From assembly GCF_004363555.1 (NCBI RefSeq), contig NZ_SNZJ01000001.1, forward strand, positions 62,001 to 126,000: 64,000 bases of DNA, read 5' to 3'. The notes beneath the pieces are model-generated. The model made no database searches, was not told where the DNA came from, and saw nothing but the letters and a program-made list of their open reading frames with translations. Numbering within the stretch: the first letter of the stretch is position 1; the number at the start of each line of letters is the position of its first letter. Made by a program: the position numbers and the translations under genes. Positions 1 through 8,942 of this stretch are shown piece after piece. This stretch comes from Halomonas ventosae. GTDB taxonomy: Bacteria; Pseudomonadota; Gammaproteobacteria; Pseudomonadales; Halomonadaceae.

Positions 1-353
1 TGGAACGTCTTCCCGAAGGGCTGGATTCGGTGGTGGGAGAACGCGGTATTCAGCTTTCCGGCGGACAGCGGCAACGCATTGGTATCGCTCGGGCGCTCTA
101 TGACGATGCCGAGGTGCTTGTGCTGGATGAAGCCACCAGCGCTCTGGACGGCATCACAGAAAAGTTGGTGATGGACGCCATTCACGACTTCTCTGGCAAG
201 AAGACCATCATCATGATCGCCCATCGCCTGGCAACTGTTAAACAGTGCGATACCATCTATCTGCTTAAAGATGGCCAAGTCAGCGATCAAGGTTCCTACT
301 ACGAGCTAGCTGAACGGAACGTAATTTTCCAGCGTATGGCTGATCACGCATAG
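1..353 (+). CDS. PglK-like ABC transporter, C-terminal end only (partial)
   Basis: Only the last ~117 codons lie in the window; the reading frame is open from base 3. It shows the ABC signature LSGGQRQRIGIARAL, a Walker B region ending LDEATSALD and the switch histidine in IAHRL, so this is the back half of a nucleotide-binding domain. It is strikingly similar to the C-terminus of the complete exporter at 51297-53099, which has the N-terminus typical of PglK/WlaB lipid-linked oligosaccharide flippases, so the same role is inferred: ATP-driven flipping of an undecaprenyl-linked glycan across the inner membrane. Codon use is more GC-rich than in the second copy, which argues against a recent duplication. 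The membrane domain and true start are outside the window. Confidence 0.85.
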   Translation, partial: ERLPEGLDSVVGERGIQLSGGQRQRIGIARALYDDAEVLVLDEATSALDGITEKLVMDAIHDFSGKKTIIMIAHRLATVKQCDTIYLLKDGQVSDQGSYYELAERNVIFQRMADHA

Positions 354-490
354 CAAAGACGATATAAAATGGGATTAGTTGATTGATTGTTAAGCAAATA
401 TTTGATGATGAAGAGCCTTTCGAAGGTCCTTTCTATATCAGAAATTTTCCACAGATCCCTGTAATAAATTCAGTTTAAGTATGTAAGCAT

Positions 491-1426
491 ATGAAAAATA
501 AATATGGTTTGGTTATACAAGGGCCCCTCCGTTCCTTAGGTCGTTCTGGCAGCACGGCAAATATAGCATTGAGCAATCTTGATTCGGAGGATGTTGTAAA
601 TTTTTTCTGCATTCCAACTGTTGTTAATTATTTTGAAAAATTTAATAACTTGGAAAAAATAGTATGTGTGGTTTGGGATGATGAAGATAAAAAGGATGTC
701 GAGCTTCTACAAAATATTGTAGGCCATGAGAATATAAAGGTCATAAAAGACAGGACAAAACCTGTTTTAACTAGCGGTGGAGTGGTTCCTGGAAATAATA
801 AGTATAGACAGTTTTATTCAACTCTAAAAGGCTTGGAGTTTTTAAAAAAGGAAGGTGTCTCTCATATCATTAAAGTTCGTTCTGATCAATCATTAGATAT
901 CAATAAGTTGATCGAAGATTTTGAGACGGTCCAAAAAATTCGCAAAGACACTGTTATGGTTCCCAGGGTGGTTAAGAATAAAGCGGATCATCTTGCAGAT
1001 TTTTACTTTGTTTCAGAAATAGAGCTTTTTGAATTGTTGTTAAAAGATTTTCTTGAAAATAAAGAAATATTTCATCATGTGCATACAGATTTGTTCTATT
1101 GTTGGGCTAAGAGGTTTTTAGGGCAACCATATTTGCCATATTTTTTCTCAAAAACTGATCTTTTTAAAGAGTATGTGCTTAAGGCATGGAATTTTGGTTT
1201 TTGTCCAGCCTCTAAAAAAGTTTATTCTAGTATTGTTTGGCGAGGTGAGAATCTGGCTTATAGCGCAACCGATAACATTTTCCTTGAAGATATTGATTAT
1301 AATTTAGTGCTTAGGCAAGATCAGATTATTGGTAAGCCGACACTTTACTGGTTATTTTTTTCGAGAATAAAAAGGAATATAATTAATTCATATAAAAAAT
1401 TTTTTTATTTCAGGCGCAATATTTGA
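491..1426 (+). CDS. WavE-like lipopolysaccharide/capsule synthesis protein
   Basis: A 311-residue, A+T-rich gene. The opening GLVIQGPL, the central segment HIIKVRSDQS and a C-terminal basic tail resemble the WavE family, known from Vibrio cholerae LPS core loci and thought to be glycosyltransferase-like. No signal peptide or membrane segment is evident. It follows the flippase end by ~140 bases that contain no gene. A likely role is addition of one sugar to a surface glycan or flagellin-linked glycan; donor and acceptor cannot be told from sequence. The low GC compared with the flippase end on its left suggests it was acquired separately. The family call rests on pattern recognition of the two motifs only. 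Confidence 0.6.
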   Translation: MKNKYGLVIQGPLRSLGRSGSTANIALSNLDSEDVVNFFCIPTVVNYFEKFNNLEKIVCVVWDDEDKKDVELLQNIVGHENIKVIKDRTKPVLTSGGVVPGNNKYRQFYSTLKGLEFLKKEGVSHIIKVRSDQSLDINKLIEDFETVQKIRKDTVMVPRVVKNKADHLADFYFVSEIELFELLLKDFLENKEIFHHVHTDLFYCWAKRFLGQPYLPYFFSKTDLFKEYVLKAWNFGFCPASKKVYSSIVWRGENLAYSATDNIFLEDIDYNLVLRQDQIIGKPTLYWLFFSRIKRNIINSYKKFFYFRRNI

Positions 1427-1439
1427 ATGAATGTTTTGT

Positions 1440-1460
1440 AGCCAAGCGATAATTTTGGCT
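1440..1460 (+). terminator. Weak hairpin terminator after the WavE-like gene
   Basis: AGCCAA at 1440-1445 pairs with TTGGCT at 1455-1460, followed by a pyrimidine-rich CTCTTTGTTT. The stem is only 6 bp, so it may be a weak intrinsic terminator or chance. Confidence 0.3.
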
Positions 1461-1572
1461 CTCTTTGTTTAGAGAGATGCCGTTAATATCATCTCTCGTA
1501 AGTTTTCGCATAAACTGATGGGTTGCGTACTTTTCGGAATATTTTTATTGTATCTTTGGTAGAGCTATCGTT

Positions 1573-1947
1573 ATGAAGAAGTTGGTTGTCGATCTTGATG
1601 GTACTATTACAAAAAATGATACTTCAGATTACAGGAATGTATCCCCAAATCTGGAGGTCGTAGACAAGTTGCGCTTCTTTAAAAGCCTCGGATACGAAAT
1701 TATTATCCAGACTGCTCGCAATATGCGAACCTACGAAGGCAACGTCGGCAAGATCAATATACACACACTGCCGATCATCACAGAATGGCTCGACAGGCAT
1801 AAGGTTCCCTATGATGAAGTTCATGTAGGTAAACCTTGGTGTGGTTTTCATGGGTTCTATGTCGATGACCGGGCTGTTCGTCCGTCCGAATTTATCCGAA
1901 TGAGCCCTGAAGAAATTGAAAGCTTGATAGCAGGGGAGCATCGATAA
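1573..1947 (+). CDS. Small HAD-superfamily phosphatase
   Basis: A 124-residue HAD protein with all four motifs visible: VVDLDGTI (nucleophile Asp7 and acid/base Asp9), Thr47 in IIIQTARN, Lys87 in HVGKP and the Asp98-Asp99 pair in YVDDR. It lacks a large cap domain and matches the short capsule-locus phosphatases. Its stop codon overlaps the next start by one base (TAATG), and that gene overlaps the following one by four, so the three are translationally coupled. A sugar- or small-alcohol-phosphate phosphatase supplying the two nucleotidyltransferases downstream is a reasonable inference. Substrate is unknown. Confidence 0.75.
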   Translation: MKKLVVDLDGTITKNDTSDYRNVSPNLEVVDKLRFFKSLGYEIIIQTARNMRTYEGNVGKINIHTLPIITEWLDRHKVPYDEVHVGKPWCGFHGFYVDDRAVRPSEFIRMSPEEIESLIAGEHR

Positions 1948-3557
1948 TGTTCCTGATTATGTCTGCTGCCTATATTAGCCAAGAACTGAGGTCCGAGTTC
2001 GGCGCTTTGCCCCCAAGCTTTCTACCGCTGGGCAATCGTCGTTTGTTTCAGTATCAGATCAGCTTAGCCCCAAAGGGGGCGCAGATTTTCCTGACGCTTC
2101 CAGAATCCTTTGTGATTCCTGATTTTGATAATGAGTGGCTTTTGAAGAATGGTATTACTATCGTAAAGCTTCCTGATGGTCTGAGCTTGGGAGCATCACT
2201 TGTAACAGCCTTAAATCTAGTCGATCAAGGACTGGAAGTTCCCTTGCATGTCCTTTTTGGTGACACTGTAATTGATCCCTTGCCTCATGGACAGGACCTA
2301 GTTGCTATCGCCACAGTCGAGGATAACTATGACTGGGCCGTCGTAACAGAAGACGATGATAATTGGCTGGTTAGCAGCCAGAACATTCTGGCTGAGCAAG
2401 AACACTCAGTGATAACCGGCTACTTCAAGTTTAGTAACCCGCGACAACTCATACGCTGTATCACAAAATACAGTTGGCAGTTTTTGAAAGGCCTCGGGTG
2501 TTATCGCCAAAAAATAGGCCTGAGCGAAGTGCCGGTATCCAACTGGTTGGATTTTGGGCATGCAAACACTTATTATAGATCCAAGTCGGCATATACTACA
2601 CAGCGCATCTTTAATGACCTTAAAATCACATCCGATTGGATCGAGAAGTCGGGAATACATAACGAAAAGATTGAGGCAGAGGCAAATTGGTTCGAAAACA
2701 TTCCGCCGATGATCCGTCGCTATACACCACAATATCTGGGACGTCCGGGGGGCATTCCAAGCGGTGCATATAGGCTTGAGTATCTGCATCATATTCCGCT
2801 GAATGAGCTCTACGTTTTTGCTGATGTTGCGCCTTTGTTGTGGAAAAAAATCCTGAAAGAGTGCCTGGCTTTTCTAAAATGTTGTTCTAATTACCCCAGT
2901 CCTGATGGCAAGTTGGAATCAGGAGTCAACTTGGATGCGATGTTCACCGAGAAAACTACAGCCAGACTTCGCACGTTTTCTCTTGAATGTGGTTTTCGAA
3001 CCGATACGGTTTTTAGATACCACACCCAAGATACGGAAAGAAGAACTCTTGAACTATCTATAAATGATATTGTTCAAGGTAGTGAAGCCCAGCTCCCTTC
3101 TGGTGATGCTCAGAGCACTCTGGTGCATGGAGACTTTTGCTTCAGCAACGTACTTTATGAATTTCGTACAAATAGAATAAAAGTGATTGACCCACGCGGA
3201 CTCACGCCAGCTGGAGAGAAGTGCATTTTTGGGGATATTCGATACGACTTGGCTAAACTTAGTCATTCAGTATTAGGTATGTATGATTGGATTGTCGCCG
3301 GCTACCATGAAACCAGTTTCGAGGGTCAAGAGATTTCAATAGCACTTCCGGAAACATCAAAACATCATGAAATACAGAAGATGTTTCTGGACATGATAGA
3401 GGCAGAATACTCTGTCAGTCCAGCTCAACTTTACGCTATGCAAGTTCATCTTTTTCTGTCCATGCTGCCTCTACACAACGACGATGTAAATCGCCAGTAT
3501 GCTCTTCTCGCCAATTCGTTTCGTTTATATAACTTGATGGAGCGACATCAGCAATGA
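1947..3557 (+). CDS. Two-domain protein: nucleotidyltransferase-like N-terminus and APH/choline-kinase-like C-terminus
   Basis: A 536-residue protein. Residues 1 to ~240 look like a nucleotidyltransferase-type Rossmann domain, with a degenerate opening (FLPLGNRRLFQYQI) instead of the usual GxGTR...KP loop and an LFGDT segment. Residues ~265-536 form an aminoglycoside-phosphotransferase/choline-kinase fold with the Brenner motif HGDFCFSN (His394, Asp396, Asn401) and the metal-binding Asp415 in VIDPRG. Fusion of kinase and nucleotidyltransferase-like domains, next to a phosphatase and a canonical nucleotidyltransferase, suggests synthesis of a nucleotide-activated non-sugar or unusual sugar group, comparable in logic to licA/licC choline activation. 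The real substrate is not known. The N-terminal domain may be catalytically inactive. Confidence 0.65.
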   Translation: MFLIMSAAYISQELRSEFGALPPSFLPLGNRRLFQYQISLAPKGAQIFLTLPESFVIPDFDNEWLLKNGITIVKLPDGLSLGASLVTALNLVDQGLEVPLHVLFGDTVIDPLPHGQDLVAIATVEDNYDWAVVTEDDDNWLVSSQNILAEQEHSVITGYFKFSNPRQLIRCITKYSWQFLKGLGCYRQKIGLSEVPVSNWLDFGHANTYYRSKSAYTTQRIFNDLKITSDWIEKSGIHNEKIEAEANWFENIPPMIRRYTPQYLGRPGGIPSGAYRLEYLHHIPLNELYVFADVAPLLWKKILKECLAFLKCCSNYPSPDGKLESGVNLDAMFTEKTTARLRTFSLECGFRTDTVFRYHTQDTERRTLELSINDIVQGSEAQLPSGDAQSTLVHGDFCFSNVLYEFRTNRIKVIDPRGLTPAGEKCIFGDIRYDLAKLSHSVLGMYDWIVAGYHETSFEGQEISIALPETSKHHEIQKMFLDMIEAEYSVSPAQLYAMQVHLFLSMLPLHNDDVNRQYALLANSFRLYNLMERHQQ

Positions 3558-4282
3558 TTGTTATACCGATGGCTGGACTCAGCTCCCGGTTTTTTGAAGC
3601 TGGGTATGAAAAACCAAAGTACATGCTAGAAGCTCATGGTAAGACACTTTTCGATTACGCGGTTAGTAGCTTCAGTAGATATTTTGATACTGAGATATTT
3701 ATATTTATTGTGAGAGGTGACTTTGAGGCGACAAAGTTTGTGGATGAACATGCCAAGCTCTTGAATATAAAAAAATACCAGATCGTTGTTCTCGATTATG
3801 ACACAAGGGGGCAAGCTGATACTGTTTACTTGGCGTTGAAAAAATTGGGTTATGTCTCTGGAGCAGTAACAATATTTAACATTGATACTTATCGCCCAGG
3901 TTTCAAGCATCCAGATTTTCTTGAATCATGTGACGGATATTTAGAAGTGTTTAAAGGCGATGGTGAGCATTGGTCTTTTGCGAAGCCAATCAATACAGAA
4001 GAAAGTAATCTGATTGAGAAAACGGCAGAGAAAAAACGTATATCCGATTTGTGCAGTACAGGTTTGTATTACTTTTCAAATATATCAGATTTTATGAGTG
4101 CGTTTCATGAGGCAGCCTCACAGCCTAAAGAAGAATGGCCGAAGGGTGAGCTATATATAGCCCCTATGTATAATACACTCATAGATAAAGGGAAGAAAAT
4201 AAAATATAGCCTCGTCACTCGTGAGGATGTTGTGTTCTTTGGAACACCAGATGAGTATTCATGCTTTATGGATATATCTTAA
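3554..4282 (+). CDS. Sugar/alcohol-phosphate nucleotidyltransferase
   Basis: A 242-residue nucleotidyltransferase of the RmlA/LicC type: the start MIVIPMAGLSSRF followed by KPKYML is the nucleotide-binding loop, and FNIDTYRP supplies the metal-binding Asp. Length is typical of single-domain enzymes. ATGA overlap with the kinase-fusion gene shows translational coupling. It probably charges the phosphorylated product of the upstream kinase with CTP or another NTP. A+T-rich, like the WavE-like gene, and unlike the downstream half of pseB. Specificity cannot be assigned. Confidence 0.7.
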   Translation: MIVIPMAGLSSRFFEAGYEKPKYMLEAHGKTLFDYAVSSFSRYFDTEIFIFIVRGDFEATKFVDEHAKLLNIKKYQIVVLDYDTRGQADTVYLALKKLGYVSGAVTIFNIDTYRPGFKHPDFLESCDGYLEVFKGDGEHWSFAKPINTEESNLIEKTAEKKRISDLCSTGLYYFSNISDFMSAFHEAASQPKEEWPKGELYIAPMYNTLIDKGKKIKYSLVTREDVVFFGTPDEYSCFMDIS

Positions 4283-4362
4283 TTTAAGTGCTGCGCAATA
4301 GTTAAGATCGCGTGCTCTAATAAATCTCTATAAGATTTTTTTATTTAAAGGAAGTTTCTTTG

Positions 4363-5361
4363 ATGTTTGATGGTAAAGTAATCCTTATTACTGGCGGCAC
4401 AGGTTCTTTTGGGCATATTTTTGTCCCCATGCTTTTGGAACAATTTGATCCCAAAAAAGTAATAATTTTTTCTCGTGATGAGATGAAGCAGTGGGAGATG
4501 GCCAAGAAGTTCCAGAGTGATACACGTGTGCGTTTCTTCATCGGCGACGTTCGTGACCGGGATCGTATCTACCGTGCCCTGGACGGTGTCGATTACGTGG
4601 TGCATGCGGCAGCCACCAAGATCGTGCCCACTGCCGAGTACAACCCCTTCGAGTGCGTCAAGACCAACGTCATCGGCGCCATGAACCTGATCGATGCCTG
4701 CATCGACAAGGGCGTGAAGAAGGTGGTGGCCCTCTCCACCGACAAGGCCAGCAGCCCCATCAACCTGTACGGCGCCACCAAGCTGACCTCCGACAAGTTG
4801 TTCGTGGCGGGTAACTCCTACGCCGGCGGCCATGACACCCGCTTTGCCGTGGTGCGCTACGGCAACGTCATGGGCTCTCGCGGCTCGGTGATTCCGTTCT
4901 TCATGTCGATCCGTGACAAGGGCGTACTGCCGATCACCGATGATCGCATGACTCGCTTCATGATCAGCCTGGAGCAGGGCGTCGAGCTCGTCTGGCACGC
5001 CTTCGAGGACATGGAGGGCGGCGAGATCTACGTCAAGAAGATCCCCTCCATGAAGGTCACCGACCTGGCCCGGGTGGTGGCGCCAGACGCCCAGCAGGAG
5101 GTGGTGGGCATCCGCCCCGGCGAGAAGCTCCATGAGCAGATGATCGGTGCCGAGGATGCCTACTACACTTACGAGTACCCCGAGCACTTCAAGATCCTGC
5201 CGGCGATCAACAGCTGGGACCAGGACGCCAATCGCATCAAGGATGGCAAGAAGGTGCCGGAAGGTTTCATCTACGCCAGCGACAACAATGCCGAATGGAT
5301 GAGCGACGGCGAACTCAAGAGGTGGATCGACGCCAACTGGGAAAAGATTGGAGCGATCTGA
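4363..5361 (+). CDS. pseB: UDP-N-acetylglucosamine 4,6-dehydratase (inverting), first step of pseudaminic acid synthesis
   Basis: A 332-residue SDR-type dehydratase. The Rossmann motif ITGGTGSFG lies at residues 9-17; the catalytic set is visible as Asp127-Lys128 in LSTDKA and Tyr136-x3-Lys140 in NLYGATK, as in FlaA1/PseB. It converts UDP-GlcNAc to the 4-keto-6-deoxy-L-arabino sugar. The ATG at 4363 is preferred over the TTG immediately before it because AAAGGAAG at 4348-4355 sits at good spacing. The first ~100 bases are A+T-rich, after which codon use becomes strongly GC-rich, suggesting a recombination edge inside the gene. Stop and next start overlap (TGATG). Confidence 0.93.
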   Translation: MFDGKVILITGGTGSFGHIFVPMLLEQFDPKKVIIFSRDEMKQWEMAKKFQSDTRVRFFIGDVRDRDRIYRALDGVDYVVHAAATKIVPTAEYNPFECVKTNVIGAMNLIDACIDKGVKKVVALSTDKASSPINLYGATKLTSDKLFVAGNSYAGGHDTRFAVVRYGNVMGSRGSVIPFFMSIRDKGVLPITDDRMTRFMISLEQGVELVWHAFEDMEGGEIYVKKIPSMKVTDLARVVAPDAQQEVVGIRPGEKLHEQMIGAEDAYYTYEYPEHFKILPAINSWDQDANRIKDGKKVPEGFIYASDNNAEWMSDGELKRWIDANWEKIGAI

Positions 5362-6518
5362 TGATTCCCTACGGACGCCAGGACATCCAGCAGGCCGATA
5401 TCGACGCAGTAATGGCGGTGCTGCAGTCGGACTTCCTGACCCAAGGCCCGGTGGTGCCACGCTTCGAGCAGGCGGTGGCCGACAAGGTTGGGGCACGCCA
5501 TGCGTTGGCGGTGAACAGCGCCACCTCGGCGTTGCATGTCGCCTGCCTGGCGCTGGGCCTGGGGGAGGGCGATTGGCTGTGGACCTCGCCGATCACCTTC
5601 GTCGCCTCCGCTAACTGTGGGCTGTATTGTGGCGCCAAGGTCGACTTCGTGGACATCGACCCGCGCACCTACAACCTCTGCCCCCGGGCCTTGGAGGCCA
5701 AGCTCGAGCAGGCCGAGCGGGCAGGGCGGTTGCCCAAGGTGGTAGTGGCGGTGCACCTCTGCGGCCAGCCCTGCGACATTCAGGCGATCCATGCCCTCGG
5801 GCAACGCTACGGCTTCCGGGTCATCGAGGACGCTTCTCACGCCATCGGCGGCCAGTACCAGGGCGAGTACATCGGCAGCGGGCGCTACAGCGATATCACC
5901 GTCTTCAGCTTCCACCCGGTGAAGATCATTACCACCGCCGAGGGCGGCATGGCGTTGACCAATGACGATGCCCTGGCCAGCCGCATGGACCTGCTGCGCA
6001 GCCATGGCATCACCCGCGACCCGGCGCTGATGACCCATGAGACCGATGGCCCCTGGTACTACCAGCAGGTCGAACTGGGCTTCAACTACCGCATGACTGA
6101 ACTGCAGGCGGCCCTGGGGCTCTCGCAGCTGGAGAGGCTGGATGACTACGTGGCGCGGCGCAACGCCCTTGCTGCCTGCTATGATGACCGCCTGGCCGCG
6201 TTGCCCGTGACCACGCCCTGGCAGCATCCCGACAGCTATTCCGGGCGCCACCTGTATGTGATTCGCCTTCAACTCGACCAGATCGGCGCGACCCATCGCC
6301 AGGCGTTCGAGGCGCTGCGCGAGCAGGGCATCGGCGTGAACCTGCACTACATTCCCGTGCACACCCAGCCCTACTATCGGGAGCTCGGTTTCACGACAGG
6401 GGACTTCCCTGCTTCGCAAGCGTACTACGCCGAAGCGATCAGCCTGCCGCTCTATCCCACCATGACGTATGCCCAACAGGATGAGGTGCTGGCAGCTCTG
6501 AGGTCGGCACTGGTATGA
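5361..6518 (+). CDS. pseC: UDP-4-keto-sugar aminotransferase PseC
   Basis: A 385-residue DegT/DnrJ/EryC1 aminotransferase. The PLP-binding lysine is Lys188 in FHPVKIITT and the cofactor Asp is Asp157 in VIEDASHA. The HPVK signature and the LQSDFLTQGP start are typical of PseC, which installs the 4-amino group on the PseB product to give UDP-4-amino-4,6-dideoxy-N-acetyl-altrosamine. The start at 5361 overlaps the pseB stop. GC-rich throughout, then the composition drops sharply at the next gene even though the two overlap by four bases (ATGA). Confidence 0.93.
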   Translation: MIPYGRQDIQQADIDAVMAVLQSDFLTQGPVVPRFEQAVADKVGARHALAVNSATSALHVACLALGLGEGDWLWTSPITFVASANCGLYCGAKVDFVDIDPRTYNLCPRALEAKLEQAERAGRLPKVVVAVHLCGQPCDIQAIHALGQRYGFRVIEDASHAIGGQYQGEYIGSGRYSDITVFSFHPVKIITTAEGGMALTNDDALASRMDLLRSHGITRDPALMTHETDGPWYYQQVELGFNYRMTELQAALGLSQLERLDDYVARRNALAACYDDRLAALPVTTPWQHPDSYSGRHLYVIRLQLDQIGATHRQAFEALREQGIGVNLHYIPVHTQPYYRELGFTTGDFPASQAYYAEAISLPLYPTMTYAQQDEVLAALRSALV

Positions 6519-8146
6519 AGGCGATACTTTTACTGCAGGCACGGACCAATTCTTCACGCTTACCAGGTAAGGTTTTACTGCCGGTAGCGGGGATGCCGCT
6601 TGTAGTGTTGGCTGCACTTCGTGCCGGAAACTCAGGACACCGCGTTGTTGTTTTAACCTCCGGTGAGTCTTCAGACGACGCTTTGTGTGGGTTGCTGGAT
6701 GAATGGGACGCTGACTATTTTAGGGGTGATTTAGAGAACACGCTAAAGCGTTTTGTGGATGCTCTGGAGAGTGAGCCTGATGACAAGATTGTCGTTAGGC
6801 TGACCGGGGATAATGTATTCCCTGATGGGGTCTTCATTGATAGGATGATTGAATATTTTGAACATAGGGACGTGGCTTATCTCTGCTGCAGTGGTAGTGA
6901 GTCAGGCCTCCCCTACGGTGTGAGTGCTGAAGTCACCCGTGTAAAATATCTGCGTGAAGCTCACCATGAAACTACATCAAAATTCGATCGTGAGCATGTA
7001 ACCCCGTGGATTGTCTCAAAGTATGGTCAAAAAAACTTTGATTATTATCGATATTTTAATATGGCGCAGTATCGGTGCACCGTTGATACGCTAGATGATT
7101 ACCTTCTGGTGAACAAGCTGTTTTATAATAAAAATAATGCTGTGTACATTTCGCTTGAAGAGCTGCTTTACAAGCTCAAGAGAGTTTCTTTAGATGTGGT
7201 TTCCCAAACTCCTGCTCATCGGATGGTGCTGGGGACAGCTCAGTTTGGTCTAGAATATGGTATTGCCAATAGCCTGGGGCGTCCAAAGCAGGATGTAGTG
7301 AACAACCTAGTCCATGCTGCCATTGCCAATGGTGTGAAATATCTCGATACCGCACGTGCTTATGGTGAGAGTGAGCGAGTTGTTGGGAAGGCGCTAGCTG
7401 GAGGCTGGAGCTCTAGGGTAGACACAATTACCAAGCTTTCGCCCTTTAGTGATTGCCCTGAAGACGCAGGCCCAGATGTGGTCAGGGCATACGCAGAGCG
7501 TAGCGTCTTGCAGTCTTGTCACGCCTTGGGTGTCAAAAAGCTTGACGTCCTCATGTTGCATCGTGCTGATCACTTAACCGCATGGAATAGTGCCGTATGG
7601 GATGCAGTTGTTCAACTGAAACAACAGGCGTTTATAGGTCAGTTAGGTGTTTCCTTGCAAACGCCAGAGGAGGCGTTACAAGCTCTTGACTTTGAAGATA
7701 TTTCATTCATTCAACTACCCTTCAATATACTTGATTACCGGTGGGATGGGGTGATCAAGAAAATATCTGCTGTTCGTCAGTCTCGCTCATTAATTGTTCA
7801 TGCTCGTAGCTCTTTACTACAAGGACTATTGAGCAGCGAAAGTGAGAAGTTGTGGAAGCGGGCCAAGTGCTCAAACTTTTCTGAAGTGACAGGGTGGCTT
7901 AGCGAAAAGGCTAAGCATTATACTAATGGCAATGTCGTTGAGCTGTGTTTCCGCTATTCACTTTCGCAGGACTGGATAGATGGAGTAGTGGTTGGTGTCG
8001 ATAGCAGAAATCAGCTTCTTGAAAATATCATTATGGCTGGTGAGAAGCGTTGGAGCGGCGACCAGTTGAAGAGAATTGTCTCAGATCGTCCAAGAGTCAC
8101 CAAGGAAACCCTTAATCCAGCTACCTGGAAGCATGAAGATGAGTAG
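6515..8146 (+). CDS. Fusion of SpsF-like cytidylyltransferase and aldo/keto reductase
   Basis: A 543-residue two-domain protein. Residues 1 to ~235 are an SpsF/NeuA-like nucleotidyltransferase (ILLLQARTNSSRLPGKVL, then VRLTGDN). Residues ~237-543 are an aldo/keto reductase with the complete tetrad: Asp278 and Tyr283 in LDTARAYGE, Lys307 in TITK and His349 in LMLHR. It sits where a pse operon often carries pseF, so the first domain may be the CMP-pseudaminic acid synthetase, while the reductase could alter the sugar. No separate canonical PseF is visible in the window. GC is much lower than in pseC and pseG either side, so this gene and the next look like a cassette spliced into the operon with coupling overlaps kept. 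Confidence 0.8.
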   Translation: MKAILLLQARTNSSRLPGKVLLPVAGMPLVVLAALRAGNSGHRVVVLTSGESSDDALCGLLDEWDADYFRGDLENTLKRFVDALESEPDDKIVVRLTGDNVFPDGVFIDRMIEYFEHRDVAYLCCSGSESGLPYGVSAEVTRVKYLREAHHETTSKFDREHVTPWIVSKYGQKNFDYYRYFNMAQYRCTVDTLDDYLLVNKLFYNKNNAVYISLEELLYKLKRVSLDVVSQTPAHRMVLGTAQFGLEYGIANSLGRPKQDVVNNLVHAAIANGVKYLDTARAYGESERVVGKALAGGWSSRVDTITKLSPFSDCPEDAGPDVVRAYAERSVLQSCHALGVKKLDVLMLHRADHLTAWNSAVWDAVVQLKQQAFIGQLGVSLQTPEEALQALDFEDISFIQLPFNILDYRWDGVIKKISAVRQSRSLIVHARSSLLQGLLSSESEKLWKRAKCSNFSEVTGWLSEKAKHYTNGNVVELCFRYSLSQDWIDGVVVGVDSRNQLLENIIMAGEKRWSGDQLKRIVSDRPRVTKETLNPATWKHEDE

Positions 8147-8942
8147 CAAGCTGCAGCAGCATTTTTCCCTTCAGGGTAAACAAGTTTTGGTCACTGGTGC
8201 AACGGGCTATCTTGGGCGTGCCATGGCTCTTGGGCTGGCGGAACTCGGCGCACATGTGCTGATTAATGGTCGTTGTCATGAGCGGGTGATGGAAAGGGTG
8301 GCTAAGCTACGAGAAACAGGACTTACAGCTAGCCCGGCAGTTTTTGATATTAACAATGAAGCTGAAGTTGATAAGTGGTTTTCTGAGTGTTGCAGCTCTC
8401 CTCTTCATGGAATCGTCAATAATGCCTATGCTGGTGGTGCTGGGTCGATTGAGACTGCTGTAGAAAGCGACTATAGAAACAGCTATGAAGTGTCACTTGT
8501 CTCAGCACACCGAATTTTGCGGCATGGACTACCGTGCTTGCGTTCCGCAATAAGTGCTGATGGTGCTGCTTCAGTAGTGAACATAGGCTCCATGTATGGA
8601 ATGGTCAGTCCAGACCAGAGAGTCTACGAGGACAAGCGGGTTAGCAATCCTCCCTTCTACGGTGCAGCCAAGGCTGCGTTACTCCAGTGGACGCGCTATG
8701 CCGCCTGCGAGTTTGGCAGTGAAGGCATTCGTATAAACGCCATTTCTCCTGGACCTTTTCCTTCTGAAGACGTGCAAGAGGGTACCCCCGAATTTGTTGT
8801 CAAACTGGCGGCAAGGGTGCCGTTGGGCAGGGTCGGCCGGGCCGATGAAATCCAAGGGCCCTTAGCATTTTTAATCTCAGACGCTTCTAGTTTCGTTAAT
8901 GGAGCCAACCTCGTTGTCGATGGAGGCTGGACATGCTGGTAG
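8139..8942 (+). CDS. Short-chain dehydrogenase/reductase in the pse operon
   Basis: A 267-residue classical SDR. Cofactor motif TGATGYLG at 19-26, NNAYAG near 95-99, catalytic Ser151 in NIGSMYG and Tyr174-x3-Lys178 in FYGAAK are all present; the C-terminus ends in NLVVDGGWTCW, typical of the family. The second ATG at 8139 is chosen because GGAAG at 8127-8131 is seven bases upstream; 8133 is also possible. It overlaps the fusion gene by eight bases and pseG by ten. Its position suggests oxidoreduction of a nonulosonic-acid intermediate or side group together with the aldo/keto reductase. This is not one of the six standard Pse enzymes. Confidence 0.85.
   Translation: MSSKLQQHFSLQGKQVLVTGATGYLGRAMALGLAELGAHVLINGRCHERVMERVAKLRETGLTASPAVFDINNEAEVDKWFSECCSSPLHGIVNNAYAGGAGSIETAVESDYRNSYEVSLVSAHRILRHGLPCLRSAISADGAASVVNIGSMYGMVSPDQRVYEDKRVSNPPFYGAAKAALLQWTRYAACEFGSEGIRINAISPGPFPSEDVQEGTPEFVVKLAARVPLGRVGRADEIQGPLAFLISDASSFVNGANLVVDGGWTCW

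Noticed and set aside
5271..6617. Long minus-strand open frame opposite pseC
   Set aside because: Composition artefact of GC-rich DNA; pseC on the plus strand has the PLP lysine and coupling overlaps.
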